Shown here in pieces: positions 46,231-57,639 of a DNA stretch of 64,000 bases. The stretch is from assembly GCA_946800325.1 (NCBI GenBank), contig OX326956.1:45709552-45773551 (forward strand), read 5' to 3'. The stretch's first letter is position 1. The number at the start of each line of letters is the position of its first letter. Source of the DNA: Luzula sylvatica. Its lineage: Eukaryota > Streptophyta > Magnoliopsida > Poales > Juncaceae. The position numbers and the translations under genes are program-made. Below the pieces are notes generated by a model. The model searched no databases. It worked only from the letters and a program-made list of their open reading frames with translations, and was not told where the DNA came from.

Positions 46231-46741
46231 TTCAAAAATAAAAATAACAATTAATGGGAACATGTTTGGGAAAATCGAACAAATGTAGTCCCGACGAATG
46301 GAAGTAATCTACATCATCAATGTAAAAAGATGTAGCCTTATAAAAATGCTCAAAATTATATATATATAAACTTTGACCATACGAAATCAATAATTAACCA
46401 ATTATCTAAATTTTTCCGCACATATTATAATCTAACGGTTCAAATTGTGACGACGAGCAACAAAAAGATTCCGCAAAATTCGATCAAAAAATAAGATTAT
46501 GGATACATTAATTATTAACATGAAATATGATTTCTTATTTTAAGAACGAAAATTTCTATCTGAAAAATTGAAATTATTTTTCGTGTTTCCGAAAACAAGA
46601 AAAGAAGATTTAAATCATGCTAAACTAGGGATAAGTATTCGATCGATAATAAGTTAGGATTAAGACGTTCGGAGACTAGTTTGAATAAAAACAGGGAAAA
46701 ATACAGTCACGGTCCTACAAATACTTTTCTTTGGACATTCA
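46231..46741. other. Spacer; end related to the 129-bp repeat unit
   Basis: 46690-46735 (GGAAAAATACAGTCACGG, then ACATTCAGCGG) resembles part of the 129-bp tandem unit at 16123-17425. Otherwise AT-rich with no gene. Confidence 0.45.
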
Positions 46742-47129
46742 GCGGAACTACAGCCCTTTCGTTATACTTATCTACACAATCAATGAAAGTGGCAGCGGAA
46801 TAAATAGGGTCCGTTTGATTTTGTGGTATTAGAAGGGATTATGCAAGAAAATATATTTGTTTTAGGATAAATAATATTTTGTTGTTTGATTGAGAAATAT
46901 CTCCTTGTCCGGTGGTCCATCATACATCTTTCTTCGCATCTAATGTTTCGTTTAATTACCGGGAAAACCATGAATACAGACAGTGTGATTGATAAGAAAT
47001 CTAAATTAATATCTTCCTTGCATGCGAAATGCTAATACATTAAATTATGTATATTTTATTTAATATTACCATAATTAACAAAAAACACGTTATTCCCAAT
47101 TATTAAAATTAATTAATAATTGTTAATTC

Positions 47130-47203
<74 letters not shown>

Positions 47204-47302
47204 TAATTATTACGTGATATATATATATTAATTAATTAATTATTACGTGATATATATATATTAATTAATTAATTATTACGTGATATATATTAGTTATCAA
47301 TT
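46742..47302 (+). promoter_or_regulatory. Upstream region of a small-secreted-protein-like gene (copy B)
   Basis: Paralogue of 17683-18165. It is the distal part of the sequence that leads to the TATA box at 52653, now separated from it by an hAT-like element and copia element 3. Its promoter function is inferred only from position. It includes a long (TA)n tract at about 47134-47200 and three copies of a TTACGTGATATATAT unit (47209-47290). Confidence 0.45.
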
Positions 47303-47732
47303 CAGGGGCGGCCTATTCGTAAAGTCAGTGAAGTCTGAAATTCGGGTCGCGTCCAAAATTGTGGGAGATCCAAATTTGTCAATGATATATCCAGTTGAAA
47401 AAATAAGTATAATTACAATAAAATTAATATAAACTATAAAAAGTCATGTGGTTTATTGATAAAATAATTATCTATTTTGTGAGAAATCGTGAGTTCGAAT
47501 CCCTACAAACTATAATTTTTATTATTTTTTTTCAAAATACAATGAAAATATAAAAAAATATTGGATTGACAAGATTTAAATCTTTGATTTTGATGAATAA
47601 GAAAAAATATGAATCTTAACCAATAAACCACACAATCACCTATATTGTCATATTAATCTTTCTTAATAATTAATTCAAAAGGTATTATTTTAAAATTCAT
47701 TTCGAGTCTTTTAAATGCTTGGGCCGACGCTG
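47303..47732. mobile_element. hAT-like non-autonomous element
   Basis: The left end CAGGGGCGGCC and the right end in reverse complement CAGCGTCGGCCC are hAT-style ends. The element is absent from the paralogous copy A near 18155-18165, which gives an empty site. The flanks TTATCA and TAATCA are a decayed duplication. The interior contains tRNA-like text (GTGAGTTCGAATCCC near 47490), possibly from another SINE. Confidence 0.6.
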
Positions 47733-47758
47733 ATAATCACGTTATTGAAGTGTGTAAT

Positions 47759-48141
47759 TGTTGGTAATACGGGATTCGAATATAGATTTTTAATAGGGAT
47801 ATCTAATAAACAAAACTTTCTCTTATAATTCTAATAATCTCTTACAAGTATTTCTCTCTTTTCTAATTGATATTTGATATACTTTTCAATGTGATTAATC
47901 CCTAAACATGTAAGGCCTATTTATAGGCTCCATAAACTTGCATTACAAGGAATTAAACCTTGCCTTAAAACTTATTTTCTAAATTACTTTCCTATAATAA
48001 ATCTTGCCCTATAATAATTTCCTAAATTACTTTCCTTATAATTAAAATCTGCCCCATAATTATTTCCTAACTTTCTTTCCCTAAAATTATTTGGGCTAAT
48101 TAAACTTGATAAATATATGTATGGGCTTGGGCTTATTAACA
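47759..48141 (-). repeat. Left (3') LTR of copia element 3
   Basis: 383 bp, TGTTGGTAATAC to ATTAACA on the plus strand (a palindromic TGTT/AACA edge). Adjacent on the minus strand is the purine tract AAGGGAGGAATT (48153-48142), the probable plus-strand primer. Confidence 0.9.
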
Positions 48142-48441
48142 AATTCCTCCCTTAAGCTCAAGCTTATTCTTCATCCCAATCATCGTCTTCAAGTTCTCAA
48201 ACAGCGCTGTCGGAAGCGGCTTCGTGAAGATGTCTGCTACCTGATCCTGGCTCGCCACATGAATCATTCACATATCGCCTTTCTTCACCTGCTCTCGAAT
48301 GAAATGAAAACGCACATCAATGTGCTTACTCCTCTCATGATGGACCGGATTCTTTGCTAGCTCGATTGCGGATTTATTGTCGACTCGTATCTCAGTCGCA
48401 TCGTGTTGCGTCATCTTCAACTCGTGCAACAAGTTCCTTAA
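48136..48441 (-). pseudogene. Stranded RNase H tail of copia element 3
   Basis: In frame with the main ORF after its TGA at 48442-48444. It contains [13 protein letters not shown] and [17 protein letters not shown], the last RNase H motifs of copia pol, and FTKPLP near the end. A second in-frame TGA lies at 48268-48270. The natural stop would be TAA at 48136-48138, at the LTR edge. Both stops look like single-base changes. Confidence 0.85.
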
Positions 48442-51400
48442 TCATGTCGCATGGCACACACACCACGATGCTGCCACGTATTCCGCCTCGCACGTCGATA
48501 GCGTCACTATTGGCTGTTTCTTCGAAAGCCACGTAAACGCAGTATCTCCCATGTAAAACACATAACCTGCTGTGCTTTTTCGATCGTCAACATCTCCACA
48601 CCAATCATTGTCCGAGTAGCCCACCAGCTTGTATTCGTCCGTCCTCGAGTAATATAGCCCGAGTGATTCCATACCTCGAATGTACCGAAGAATCCTTTTT
48701 ATCGCTTTCCAGTGTGAATGTCTCGGTTCCTCCATGAATCGACTCACCACCCCAACACTATACGCAATGTCGGGCCTAGTACAAGTAACGTACCGCAAGC
48801 TCCCAACCAAACTTCGAAATTTGCTCGGATCAACTCTGTCTCCTCCCTCAAATTTAGAGAGTTTCACACCGAGCTCCATCGGGGTCGCCACTGGGTTGCT
48901 GTCCTCCATCTTGTACCTCTTCAGGATATCCTTCGCGTATGCCTCCTGCGATACAAAAATTCCTGACTCACCTTGTTTAACTTCGAGGCCAAGGAAGTAT
49001 TTCATCAGACCCAAATCTGTCATCTCGAATTCTCGCGTCATCGCTTCTTTGAATTCCTTCGCCATCTTTTCATTACTCCCCATGAAAATCAGATCATCAA
49101 CATAGAGAGCAACAAACAACACATCTTTTTCCTTCTTCCTCACGTACAATGCATGCTCGTATGGGCACTGTACAAATCCGGTCTTCTTGAAGTATGTGTC
49201 GATTCGGGTATTCCATGCTCGAGGTGCCTGTTTGAGCCCGTACAACGCCTTTCTCAACTTCAACACCTTTCCTTCATTTCCAGCTTTCACGTAACCAGGT
49301 GGTTGCTCGACATAGACTTCTTCTTCGAGCACGCCATTCAGAAATGCTGATTTCACGTCCATCTGATAGATCGGCCACTTGAATTGAGCTGCTTGAGATA
49401 TGAGAAGTCGGATCGTCTCCATTCTCGCAACAGGAGCGAAAACCTCGTCGTAATCAATACCGGCCTGTTGCCGATATCCCTTCGCCACCAATCGAGCCTT
49501 GTACCTTTCGATCTCGCCTTGAGCATTCATCTTCTTTTTGTACACCCACTTGACTCCTATGGGCCTGCATCCTTTTGGTAACTCGACCAAGTCCCACGTC
49601 TTGTTTTTCTCGATAGCCCCAATCTCTTCATCCATCGCGAATTTCCATTTCTTGTTTCTCACGGCTTCTTCAAAGGAAATATTCTCCGCATCTGCCAAAA
49701 GACAAACAAGATGTACCTCACTGGTTGCATCGTATAGCTCTTGTAGGCTCCGTGTGCGCGTCTGTCTCGGTTCGTCTTCTTCATCAGGTAATGCGGGGCT
49801 AGTCGGTACAGTAGCTGCGGATTCTTCTTTCTCGGACTCGTCTGACTCGGCGTCCTCATCTTTCATCCCGCACTTCTTACTCCAGTCCCATGTGCTCTTC
49901 TCATTCACATGGACATCTCGGCTCACCACAACTTTTCTTTCAATCGGGTCGTAAAACTTGTATGCCTTCGTTTTCTCGTCATGTCCAATGAACACGAACT
50001 TCTTGCTTTTATCATCGAGCTTCGTCCTCCTTTGATCCGGTACATGTGCATATGCCACACTTCCGAACACCTTGAAATGCGACACCGTCGGTTTCATGCC
50101 GCTCCACGCTTCTTGAGGTGTTTTCTCGCCTAATTTCGCATGAGGACATCGATTTTGTACATACACCGCACACTGTACCGCCTCGGCCCAAAATTCTTTT
50201 GGCACTCCTTTGCTCTTCAACATCGATCTAACCATGTCGAGAATGGTCCGGTTCTTCCTCTCGGCCACACCATTTTGCTGAGGCGAGTATGGCGCAGTCA
50301 AGAATCTCTTAATCCCTTGCTCCTCACAAAAGCTCGTAAATGCGGTTGACGTGTACTCACCGCCTCTATCTGACCGCAAAGCTTTGATGTATCGCCCGGT
50401 CATCTTCTCGACAAGCACCTTGAACCTCTTGAACACTTCGAATGCCTCGGATTTTTCCTTCAAAAAATAAACCCAGGTCCTCCTAGTGTAATCATCAACG
50501 AATGTAATAAAATACCTTTTCTCACTGAACGATTTCGGTGTGATCGGACCACAAATGTCGGTGTGCACCAGCTCGAGAGGGTTTGCTGCTTCATATTTTG
50601 CCTTCTTCTGAAATGGGACTCTTGCATGTTTACCGAGTACGCAACCTTCGCAAAATCTGCTCGTGTAGTCCATATCTGGTAGACCGTGCACCATGTCCTT
50701 CTTTGCCAACTCTCGCAAGCCTCCATAGTGCAAGTGTCCAAACCGCAAATGCCAGAGCCAAGCTTTATCCTCCATGTCGACTCGTAAGCACATTCTCTGC
50801 ACACTTCTCAGGTTGAGCTTGAACATTCGATTCTTTGCCATCTCAACACGCGCAACTAATTGACCTTGCTTGTCCTTCAGCTGCATCGTTCGATCTTTCA
50901 TGAAGACCGAGTATCCTTTCTCCAATAGTTGCCCCACGCTGATTATGTTGCTCTTCATCTCAGGCACGTAATAGACATTTTCGATATGTCCTTCTTTACC
51001 ATCCTTCTGATAGAATCGAATTTTACCTTTACCCTTTACTTGGACCTTTGACGCATCTCCAAATGACACGTGTCCATCGTCTAGCTCCTTCATCTCTAAG
51101 AAAAGGTGTTTGTGCCCGCACATGTGGTTGCTTGCGCCGGTGTCGAGGTACCATATCGTATCGCTCTCCGATGTGGTGTCTTTGTGAGCCATCATGAGAA
51201 CACCATCATTTGCCTCCTTCTCTACTAGGTTGGCATTTTCTTTTACCTTTTTCTCGGACCAGCACTCCTTCGCGTAGTGTCCAGGCTTGCCGCAATTGTA
51301 ACACTCGACACTTGCTCGACTCGACCAGCTTCCTCGTCCACGACCTCGTCCTCGGCCGCGCCAATTTTGCTGATTCGGTTGCTTCTTTTCTTCGGAATTA

Positions 51401-52158
51401 TAGTTTCCGCCTCTGCCTCGACCACCAAATCGACCTCCACGGCCGCGTCCTCTTCCTCGATTGTTCTCAGCGTACATCGCCTTGTCTTCATCTATGGTCG
51501 TCTTGACTTGCAGAGCTTCTTGGTGTGCCTCGTTCTCCTTCTTTTTCTTTCGCTGCTCGTGTGCCTCGAGTGAACCTGCCAATTCATCAACGGTCATTTG
51601 ATCTAAATCTTTCGACTCTTCAATAGCGCACACCACGTTTTCGAACTTCTCGGTCAGAGATCGTAGAATTTTCTCAACAACTCTTGCGTCGGTTAGAGCT
51701 TCTCCGTTGCCCTTTAACTGATTCGCCACTGCTTGTACACGCGAGATGTAGTCGGATACTCCCTCTGATTCCTTCATCTTCATGGACTCCAATTCGCCTC
51801 GCAAAGTCTGAAGCCTTACTTGCTTCACTCGGTCGGCACCCTTGAACACCCTCTCCAAAGTGTCCCATGCTTCCTTCGAAGTTTTCGCGCCGGCAATCTT
51901 CTGAAAACCCGACTCGTCTACAGCTTGGTACAACAGGTACAGGGCGGTCTTGTCCTTCACTCGTTTCTCTTTCATTGCTTTTAATTGGTTTACCGTCTGC
52001 TCCGTTTCGGCAACCGGTTCCACGTAGCCAGCTTCGACTATCTCCCAAACATCTTGCGCACCGAGTAACGCCCGCATCTGGATACTCCATACTTCGTAAT
52101 TCGTCTTCGTCAATCGCGGTAGCGGTATATGGCCAAAAACACTCCCAGAACTCGCCAT
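48442..52158 (-). CDS. Copia gag-pol polyprotein (1238 aa, C-terminus cut short)
   Basis: Polyprotein of a Ty1/copia element. In order: Gag (starting [20 protein letters not shown]), a basic [11 protein letters not shown] region, the CCHC knuckle [14 protein letters not shown] (near 287), protease [12 protein letters not shown] (near 335), integrase zinc motif [12 protein letters not shown] to CEGC, the integrase D,D-35-E core ([19 protein letters not shown], then E in VAERKNRT), RT ([41 protein letters not shown]) and RNase H up to EAEYVAAS. The ORF ends early at a TGA inside RNase H. The start ATG lies one base after the primer-binding site, so the leader is essentially only the LTR. All plus-strand ORFs here are shadows. 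Confidence 0.9.
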   Translation of the reverse strand: MASSGSVFGHIPLPRLTKTNYEVWSIQMRALLGAQDVWEIVEAGYVEPVAETEQTVNQLKAMKEKRVKDKTALYLLYQAVDESGFQKIAGAKTSKEAWDTLERVFKGADRVKQVRLQTLRGELESMKMKESEGVSDYISRVQAVANQLKGNGEALTDARVVEKILRSLTEKFENVVCAIEESKDLDQMTVDELAGSLEAHEQRKKKKENEAHQEALQVKTTIDEDKAMYAENNRGRGRGRGGRFGGRGRGGNYNSEEKKQPNQQNWRGRGRGRGRGSWSSRASVECYNCGKPGHYAKECWSEKKVKENANLVEKEANDGVLMMAHKDTTSESDTIWYLDTGASNHMCGHKHLFLEMKELDDGHVSFGDASKVQVKGKGKIRFYQKDGKEGHIENVYYVPEMKSNIISVGQLLEKGYSVFMKDRTMQLKDKQGQLVARVEMAKNRMFKLNLRSVQRMCLRVDMEDKAWLWHLRFGHLHYGGLRELAKKDMVHGLPDMDYTSRFCEGCVLGKHARVPFQKKAKYEAANPLELVHTDICGPITPKSFSEKRYFITFVDDYTRRTWVYFLKEKSEAFEVFKRFKVLVEKMTGRYIKALRSDRGGEYTSTAFTSFCEEQGIKRFLTAPYSPQQNGVAERKNRTILDMVRSMLKSKGVPKEFWAEAVQCAVYVQNRCPHAKLGEKTPQEAWSGMKPTVSHFKVFGSVAYAHVPDQRRTKLDDKSKKFVFIGHDEKTKAYKFYDPIERKVVVSRDVHVNEKSTWDWSKKCGMKDEDAESDESEKEESAATVPTSPALPDEEDEPRQTRTRSLQELYDATSEVHLVCLLADAENISFEEAVRNKKWKFAMDEEIGAIEKNKTWDLVELPKGCRPIGVKWVYKKKMNAQGEIERYKARLVAKGYRQQAGIDYDEVFAPVARMETIRLLISQAAQFKWPIYQMDVKSAFLNGVLEEEVYVEQPPGYVKAGNEGKVLKLRKALYGLKQAPRAWNTRIDTYFKKTGFVQCPYEHALYVRKKEKDVLFVALYVDDLIFMGSNEKMAKEFKEAMTREFEMTDLGLMKYFLGLEVKQGESGIFVSQEAYAKDILKRYKMEDSNPVATPMELGVKLSKFEGGDRVDPSKFRSLVGSLRYVTCTRPDIAYSVGVVSRFMEEPRHSHWKAIKRILRYIRGMESLGLYYSRTDEYKLVGYSDNDWCGDVDDRKSTAGYVFYMGDTAFTWLSKKQPIVTLSTCEAEYVAASWCVCHAT

Positions 52159-52159
52159 C

Positions 52160-52171
52160 GCTCTGATGCCA
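52160..52171 (-). other. Primer-binding site of copia element 3
   Basis: The reverse complement TGGCATCAGAGC differs by one base from the usual TGGTATCAGAGC (a G-U pair with the primer would still form). It lies three bases inside the right LTR. Confidence 0.8.
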
Positions 52172-52174
52172 ATT

Positions 52175-52573
52175 TGTTGGTAATACGGGATTCGAATATA
52201 GATTTTTAATAGGGATATCTAATAAACAAAACTTTCTCTTATAATTCTAATAATCTCTTACAAGTCTTTCTCTCTTTTCTAATTGATATTTGATATACTT
52301 TTCAATGTGATTAATCCCTAAACATGTAAGGCCTATTTATAAGCTCCATAAACTTGCATTACAAGGAATTAAACCTTGCCTTAAAACTTATTTCCTAAAT
52401 TACTTTCCTATAATAAATCTTGCCCTATAATAATTTCCTAAATTACTTTCCTTATAATTAAAATCTGCCCCATAATTATTTCCTAACTTTCTTTCCTTAA
52501 AATAATCTTTCCCTAAAATTATTTGGGCTAATTAAACTTGATAAATATATGTATGGGCTTGGGCTTATTAACA
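52175..52573 (-). repeat. Right (5') LTR of copia element 3
   Basis: 399 bp. Carries a 16-bp tandem insertion near 52494-52515 (CTTTCCTTAAAATAAT type) relative to the left LTR, plus about three substitutions. Confidence 0.9.
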
Positions 52574-52652
52574 GTAATTAGCATATAAAGGAGTGGTGGT
52601 GAAATCCGGGGGCAGGCTAACTGGCCTCAATCGTTTTCAGACTAAGAGTTAG

Positions 52653-52660
52653 TATAAATA
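52653..52660 (+). promoter_or_regulatory. TATA box before a small secreted-protein ORF
   Basis: TATAAATA lies 51 bp before the ATG at 52704. The nearest upstream sequence now derives partly from copia element 3, about 80 bp away. Confidence 0.5.
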
Positions 52661-52703
52661 TAGCTTGTGAACATGTACTTTTTCACACACAATAAAAAGC
52701 AAG

Positions 52704-52994
52704 ATGAATTCTTGTATTAAATTCACTGTTATAATGTTTGTTATATTCGTGATCACAATTCTGAGCGGCAGATCCGTCGAAGGTCCTTTTCAGTTTTTTT
52801 TCCTTTTTCCTATTTATATAGGATGGACTCTTTGTCGTTCATCTATTTTCAAAAAATCTATTTTGTCGAGTTTTGAACCCATGATCATTTTGAGGTTTGA
52901 GAGGGTGCCTAACGCAGCTGCTTGTGTGCACAAAGCGAACTATTCTTTCGCCTTTGAAAGATATTTTTACAATATGAATTCTCTCTCTTTCTAA
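52704..52994 (+). CDS. Small secreted-protein-like ORF (signal-peptide exon)
   Basis: Opens with a hydrophobic leader, MNSCIKFTVIMFVIFVITIL, followed by SGRSVEG, a good plant signal peptide with a likely cleavage after residue 20-25. A splice donor (AAG|GTCC) lies at 52782/52783, the place where defensin-like and other small secreted plant proteins usually have their only intron. Without splicing the frame runs to 52994 (96 residues) and adds unimpressive sequence with few cysteines. No clear second exon was found, so the mature peptide is unknown and the gene may be broken. The paralogue at 18287 has lost the ATG. Confidence 0.4.
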   Translation: MNSCIKFTVIMFVIFVITILSGRSVEGPFQFFFLFPIYIGWTLCRSSIFKKSILSSFEPMIILRFERVPNAAACVHKANYSFAFERYFYNMNSLSF

Positions 52995-53741
52995 TCGTAA
53001 ACAGCCAAATGGAACTTAACCTTAGTCAAGACTCAAGATTCAAACTCAGATTCCTTTTCTTTCATAAAAGCAGAAAAAGAAACTATTTTTTTTTAGAAGA
53101 AATAAAATAGGTTCTTATGTCCTATATCTATTGAATATATTTATTATTAAGAATTCATTACATGTTTGATACACAATTTTCGTTGTTGAGTTTGAATATA
53201 AGAATTTGAAACATGTTTACCCTCCAAACTTTTTTTTTTCGTTGTTGAGTTTTTTCCCTCCAAACTTTTGTAATATCACAGCCAACAAATTTTCATACTG
53301 GCCATGTTTAATTTTTTCCCTCTTTCTATATATTGTACTTTGCTTTTTTTACCTGTCAGGACTCAGGAGTTGACAATCTTAAATATTTACAGGTCGGGGG
53401 TGTTTATATATAAATCACTGTCCGTTCCCTCATACTCAGTCGGAGCCTGGTGGCCCACCCTCAAATGATTCATACAAGAAGAAAGCAAAAGAGAGAGAAA
53501 AATCTGCCAACGGTGAGAACTAGACGTCTAGAAGTACTCACAAAAAATCATGACAGTCAAGTTGAATCACATTCAGATATATTAAGTGTGATATTTCTCC
53601 AAAAAGAATATATGTATATATATATGAGGAGGCTAAAATATTTAATTAAGTAGTTTAGCCTCCCTCTATATAAACAATTAGATTAATTATTTTATACATA
53701 TTTTGTGTGCTGTAAAATACATATATTAATTATTGGAGTTA
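52995..53741. other. Spacer, no gene seen
   Basis: Includes a short duplication of TTCGTTGTTGAGTTT and CCCTCCAAACTTTT (near 53180-53270). ORFs are short and unconvincing. Confidence 0.4.
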
Positions 53742-55815
53742 TCTATACTATATACTAATTCAAGGGGATTTGCAGCCCCCTGGTGCAGCCACGTCATCAG
53801 GGGCCTATTCGTAAAAAAAAATATTTTTTTTACATTTTGGTCCTTTTTTATTTACAAAATGGTCCTTTTTTTTGAAAAAAATTTACATTTTGGTCCTTTT
53901 TTTCTTACATTTTCGTCCTTTATATTTGCTTTTTGGTCCTTAGAAGTTTTGAAATTTACATTTTAGTCCAGGGGTCTCAGATTGGTCCTATTTTTTTTAA
54001 AAAATTACATTTTGGTCCTTTTTTCCACATTTTGGTCCTTTATATTTGTTTTTTGATCCTTCGAAGTTTTAAAATTTACATTTTGGTCCAGGGGCCTCTT
54101 TGTAAAAATAATTTATTTACATTTTGGTACTTTTCTGAAAAAAAATACAATTTGGTCCTTTTTATTTACATTTTGGTCCTTTTTTATTTGCATTTTGGTC
54201 CTTTTTATTTTCATTTAGTCCTTTCAAGTTTGAAAAATTAAACTTTGGTCCAGGGGCCTCTTTGTAAAAAATTTATTTATATTTTGGTCATTTTTATTTA
54301 CATTTTGGTCCTTTTTAGTTGAAAAAACTATATTTTGATCCTTTCTATTTACATTTTTGTCCTTTTGAGTTTAGAAACTTACATTTTGGTCCTTCATATT
54401 TACATCTTCATCCTTTTTTATATTTTTGAATTTATATTATAGTCCTTTTTATTTATATCTTGGTCTTTTTCAGTTTTACATCACACTTTAGTACTTTTTA
54501 TTAACATTTTGGTCCTTTTAAATTTAAATTTCGGTCCTTTTTTACATTATTAATAATTTCTCTCATCTCATACGTCCACATCAACACCTTATTATGCCTC
54601 TCTATCACCACTTTACTAGAAATTTTTTCAAAAGACTCCTTAAATTTTTAGATATTGTACAAAAAAATTAATTTACATATGTATTCATTTAAAAAAATGC
54701 TTTTTTAATTTTAAAAAATTCTTAAACTTTTTTTAATACATAATAATTAAAAAAAAATTACTATATGTTATATGTTATATAATTTTAATATTTCATTCAT
54801 TACAAATATTCAACTTATGTATTATTTTTCTAGAAAAACTAAAATAAAATTATAATAAGTTGAACAATATTAATAAAAGAACATCTTGCAAATATTTAAA
54901 AATAAAATATCACAAAACTATTAAAAAATACATAAAAGGAAAACTAAAATAAAAAGTAGATGTTTAAATAGATATTTTCTATGAATATATTTGCAAGATG
55001 TTTATTTATTATTATTTAATGTTAGTTTTTTTATGAATAAAGAATGGAATATTAAAATTATATAAACAAAATATGTAATAATTTAAATTTTTTTAAATCA
55101 CTATATGTTAAGAAGTGTTTATGAATTTTCTTAAAATTAATAAAAAATAACAAAAATAAGTTTTAATTATTACATATGAGATTTGGAAGGTATTTTGAAA
55201 AAAAAAAAATTAATATCATCCATAAGGAGTATTTTAAAATAAAAGTTTGGTAAAGAATTTTTTTTTTGGAGTTTACGAAAAGATAGAGGATTTTTTACAA
55301 TATCCAAAAAAAATTAGGGGATTAAAAATATACCAAATCACGGATGTGCGAATAATCATGACATAATTTAAATTAAAGGTTCGAACGAAACGGTTAGCGA
55401 TGACATCGTGAAACTTTGTTGTTGGCCGACCACACAAAGGGCGAAAAATATTTGTGTTAAATATGTAGCGAAATTAAGGATTTGTGAAATTAAGAACACT
55501 CTTTTTTTCAGCAATGTTTTCTGATATATTAGGTTCTTAATAAATTTCATGACGACTCATTCGTTCTTTTTCCTTATTTTGCTTATGATGTATAAAATAT
55601 AGATAATTTTTTTAGCAATAACCGTTTGAATTATTCAAGAAATTCGGCTCTTAAAATATTCAAACGATTTTTGCTACAAAATTTCACTCGCACACAACAC
55701 ACTAAATTACACATATAATAATGATTACAAAAAGAAATTCACGACAACAATTTTCTTCAACTACATTACTTATAAACCCGAACAACCCCGCGCAATTGCG
55801 CGGGGGTCATGCTAG
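53742..55815 (+). mobile_element. Full-length non-autonomous Helitron, 2074 bp
   Basis: The 5' end is TCTATACTATATACTAATTC preceded by A. The 3' end is the hairpin CCCGCGCAATTGCGCGGG, then TCATGCTAG followed by T. A TC start, a CTRR end, a subterminal hairpin and A/T insertion without duplication are the Helitron hallmarks. The last 1.2 kb match copies ending at 23433 and 27248. There is no Rep/helicase. The ORFs at 53733-54241 come from internal TTTTGGTCC repeats. Confidence 0.8.
53805..54545. repeat. ACATTTTGGTCC short repeats inside the Helitron
   Basis: TTTACATTTTGGTCCTTTTT and variants recur every 18-30 bp, with a longer unit containing CAGGGGCCTCTTTGTAAAAA seen about three times. Explains the open frames in this stretch. 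Confidence 0.8.
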
Positions 55816-56785
55816 TAAGTTATAAAGAGAAGATAAAAATAGAGGTTGCCACAGAATTAAAGAATAGAAAACCCCCTGATTAATTGGGTTATCATAGCTA
55901 TTCGGTTTTGATTGTCCTCGTTAATATCATTGAATTATTTGTTTCTTTCTTCTCCTTTATAAGAAGGTACAAACAAGAACGGCAGAAACTTTTCAATATA
56001 TACACCATATTGTATCCTCCATATACATATTCAATTTCTATTTAATAGATATATGCCTCTAAAAAAATGAATAATATAAGATTATATTATCTATCTAATT
56101 TTATTAACTTGGTGGTCGAAAATCGGTGTATATGTCTTCTTCTATTTCAAGACGAAGATTTTCATTCTACGACTGTGCTACTAGATCGGAATCGAGACAT
56201 GAGGTGCAGAATCTTGGAGATGGAGAAACGAAATACCCTTGCACTAGAGGACGTTATCTGTTTTTCGGAATCAAACATAAGACTTTGAGAAAATAAAAAT
56301 CATATTGATTACGGAAGTTTAATGATGACAAAATTATTACACTATTTTTGAATCCGACACAACGAGAAATATTTATTTAGTACTTTAATACAACATATAC
56401 AAAAAAAGAATAAATGTTACTATAAGATAATTAAATAACATGCGTGGACATAAATAAAAAACAAAATCATGTGATATTTCAAATTTTCATATCTAAAAAT
56501 AAGAATAATAACATTTTAAAAGTTCAAAAAAATTATTTGTGTCTAATAAATTTTATGTTTCATGTTGATTATTGAAATTATTTTGAAAGTCAAAGAAATT
56601 ATATGTGTTTAGTAAATAAATATCTTTCATTTTTTTTTAAAGATTAACATGAAATTATTTTAAGTAAAAATACAAATATAACATACTTAGTAGTATGTGC
56701 AACTTTTTTCAATTATAGTTTTAAAAATAATAATAATTAGGCTTACAATTACAAGTCATTAATGTTACACTTATTTTTATATATT
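55816..56785. other. Spacer, no recognised gene
   Basis: One plus frame at 56067-56288 (73 codons) contains some gene-like codons (for example LDRNRDMRCRILEMEKRN), but no domain, start context or splice pattern could be established. The rest is AT-rich. Confidence 0.3.
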
Positions 56786-57352
56786 CACTACAATAGAACT
56801 GGGTATCAGCGACGGCAAAAATCGTCGCTGAAACTCCAAAAAACCGTCGGTGAAAGCCTTTACCGACGGCTACCCGTCGCTAAAAACCCGTCGGCGAAAG
56901 CCTCGTCGATGATGCTACTTTCTTCGATGACCCGTTGCTGATTCTGCTTTCTCCGATGGCTGCACTTTCTCCGACGGCCCGTTGCAGCCTTCTCCGATGA
57001 CCCGTCCCAGAAGGAATCTCGGACGGCCCGTCGCAGAAGTCTTCTCCGGCGGCCCGTCGCTGAAAGTGCATATTATAATTTACTCAATATTAATAAAAAA
57101 TAATAATTAATTAATTAACTAATATTAATAATAAATAATATTTAATTAATTAATTAATATTACATTGATATTATTATTATATATTTTTTTATTTGTTATA
57201 TATATACACATTATTATATTATATATCTATTAATGTTAAACATATTACTCAATTACTTATATTATTATTTATTATATATATACACACGCACGTACACACA
57301 TTACACACGCAATATACACACATAACACATTACGCACAACATACACACATTA

Positions 57353-57354
<2 letters not shown>

Positions 57355-57391
<37 letters not shown>

Positions 57392-57545
57392 TCATATTAC
57401 AATCTTCTCGAGGAGTGTCCAAACTTTGACTCATAAAATTGTCGACACTTAATTTAAGTCTGTTAAAACAACCCTCCGGCACACACACACACACACACAC
57501 AAAATCTAACACTCGAACTCAAATACACACACACACACACAGACA
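57355..57545. repeat. (CT)n and (CA)n microsatellites inside the CACTA element
   Basis: A (CT)n run then (CA)n near 57355-57390, and two more (CA)n runs near 57481-57500 and 57523-57541. A (GA)n run lies at 58815-58848 in the same element. Confidence 0.9.
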
Positions 57546-57639
57546 ATTCAAACACTCCGCAAATCCCTGCAAAAGTAATTCCAAAAATCAAACAAAAAAA
57601 CAGAAACTATTTTTATTCATTTTATAATTTTTGATTAAT

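Larger units (their letters stand above)
47759..52573 (-). mobile_element. Copia element 3, young, TSD GTAAT
   Basis: A 4815-bp compact copia element on the minus strand, flanked by GTAAT at 47754-47758 and 52574-52578. The empty site GTAAT is visible in copy A at 18177-18181. The LTRs differ by one 16-bp insertion and about three base changes. The gag-pol ORF is almost complete but has two in-frame TGA codons near its end. It interrupts the promoter region of copy B. Confidence 0.95.

Noticed and set aside
47480..47510. Possible tRNA gene (GAGTTCGAATCCC B-box text)
   Set aside because: Only a B-box-like stretch is present; no cloverleaf could be built. Probably a decayed SINE piece inside an hAT-like element.
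51210..52166. Plus-strand ORFs of about 98-99 residues and minus ORFs in other frames
   Set aside because: Shadows of the copia gag-pol frame at 48442-52158.
57193..57627. ORFs rich in TH repeats
   Set aside because: They translate (CA)n microsatellites inside the CACTA element.
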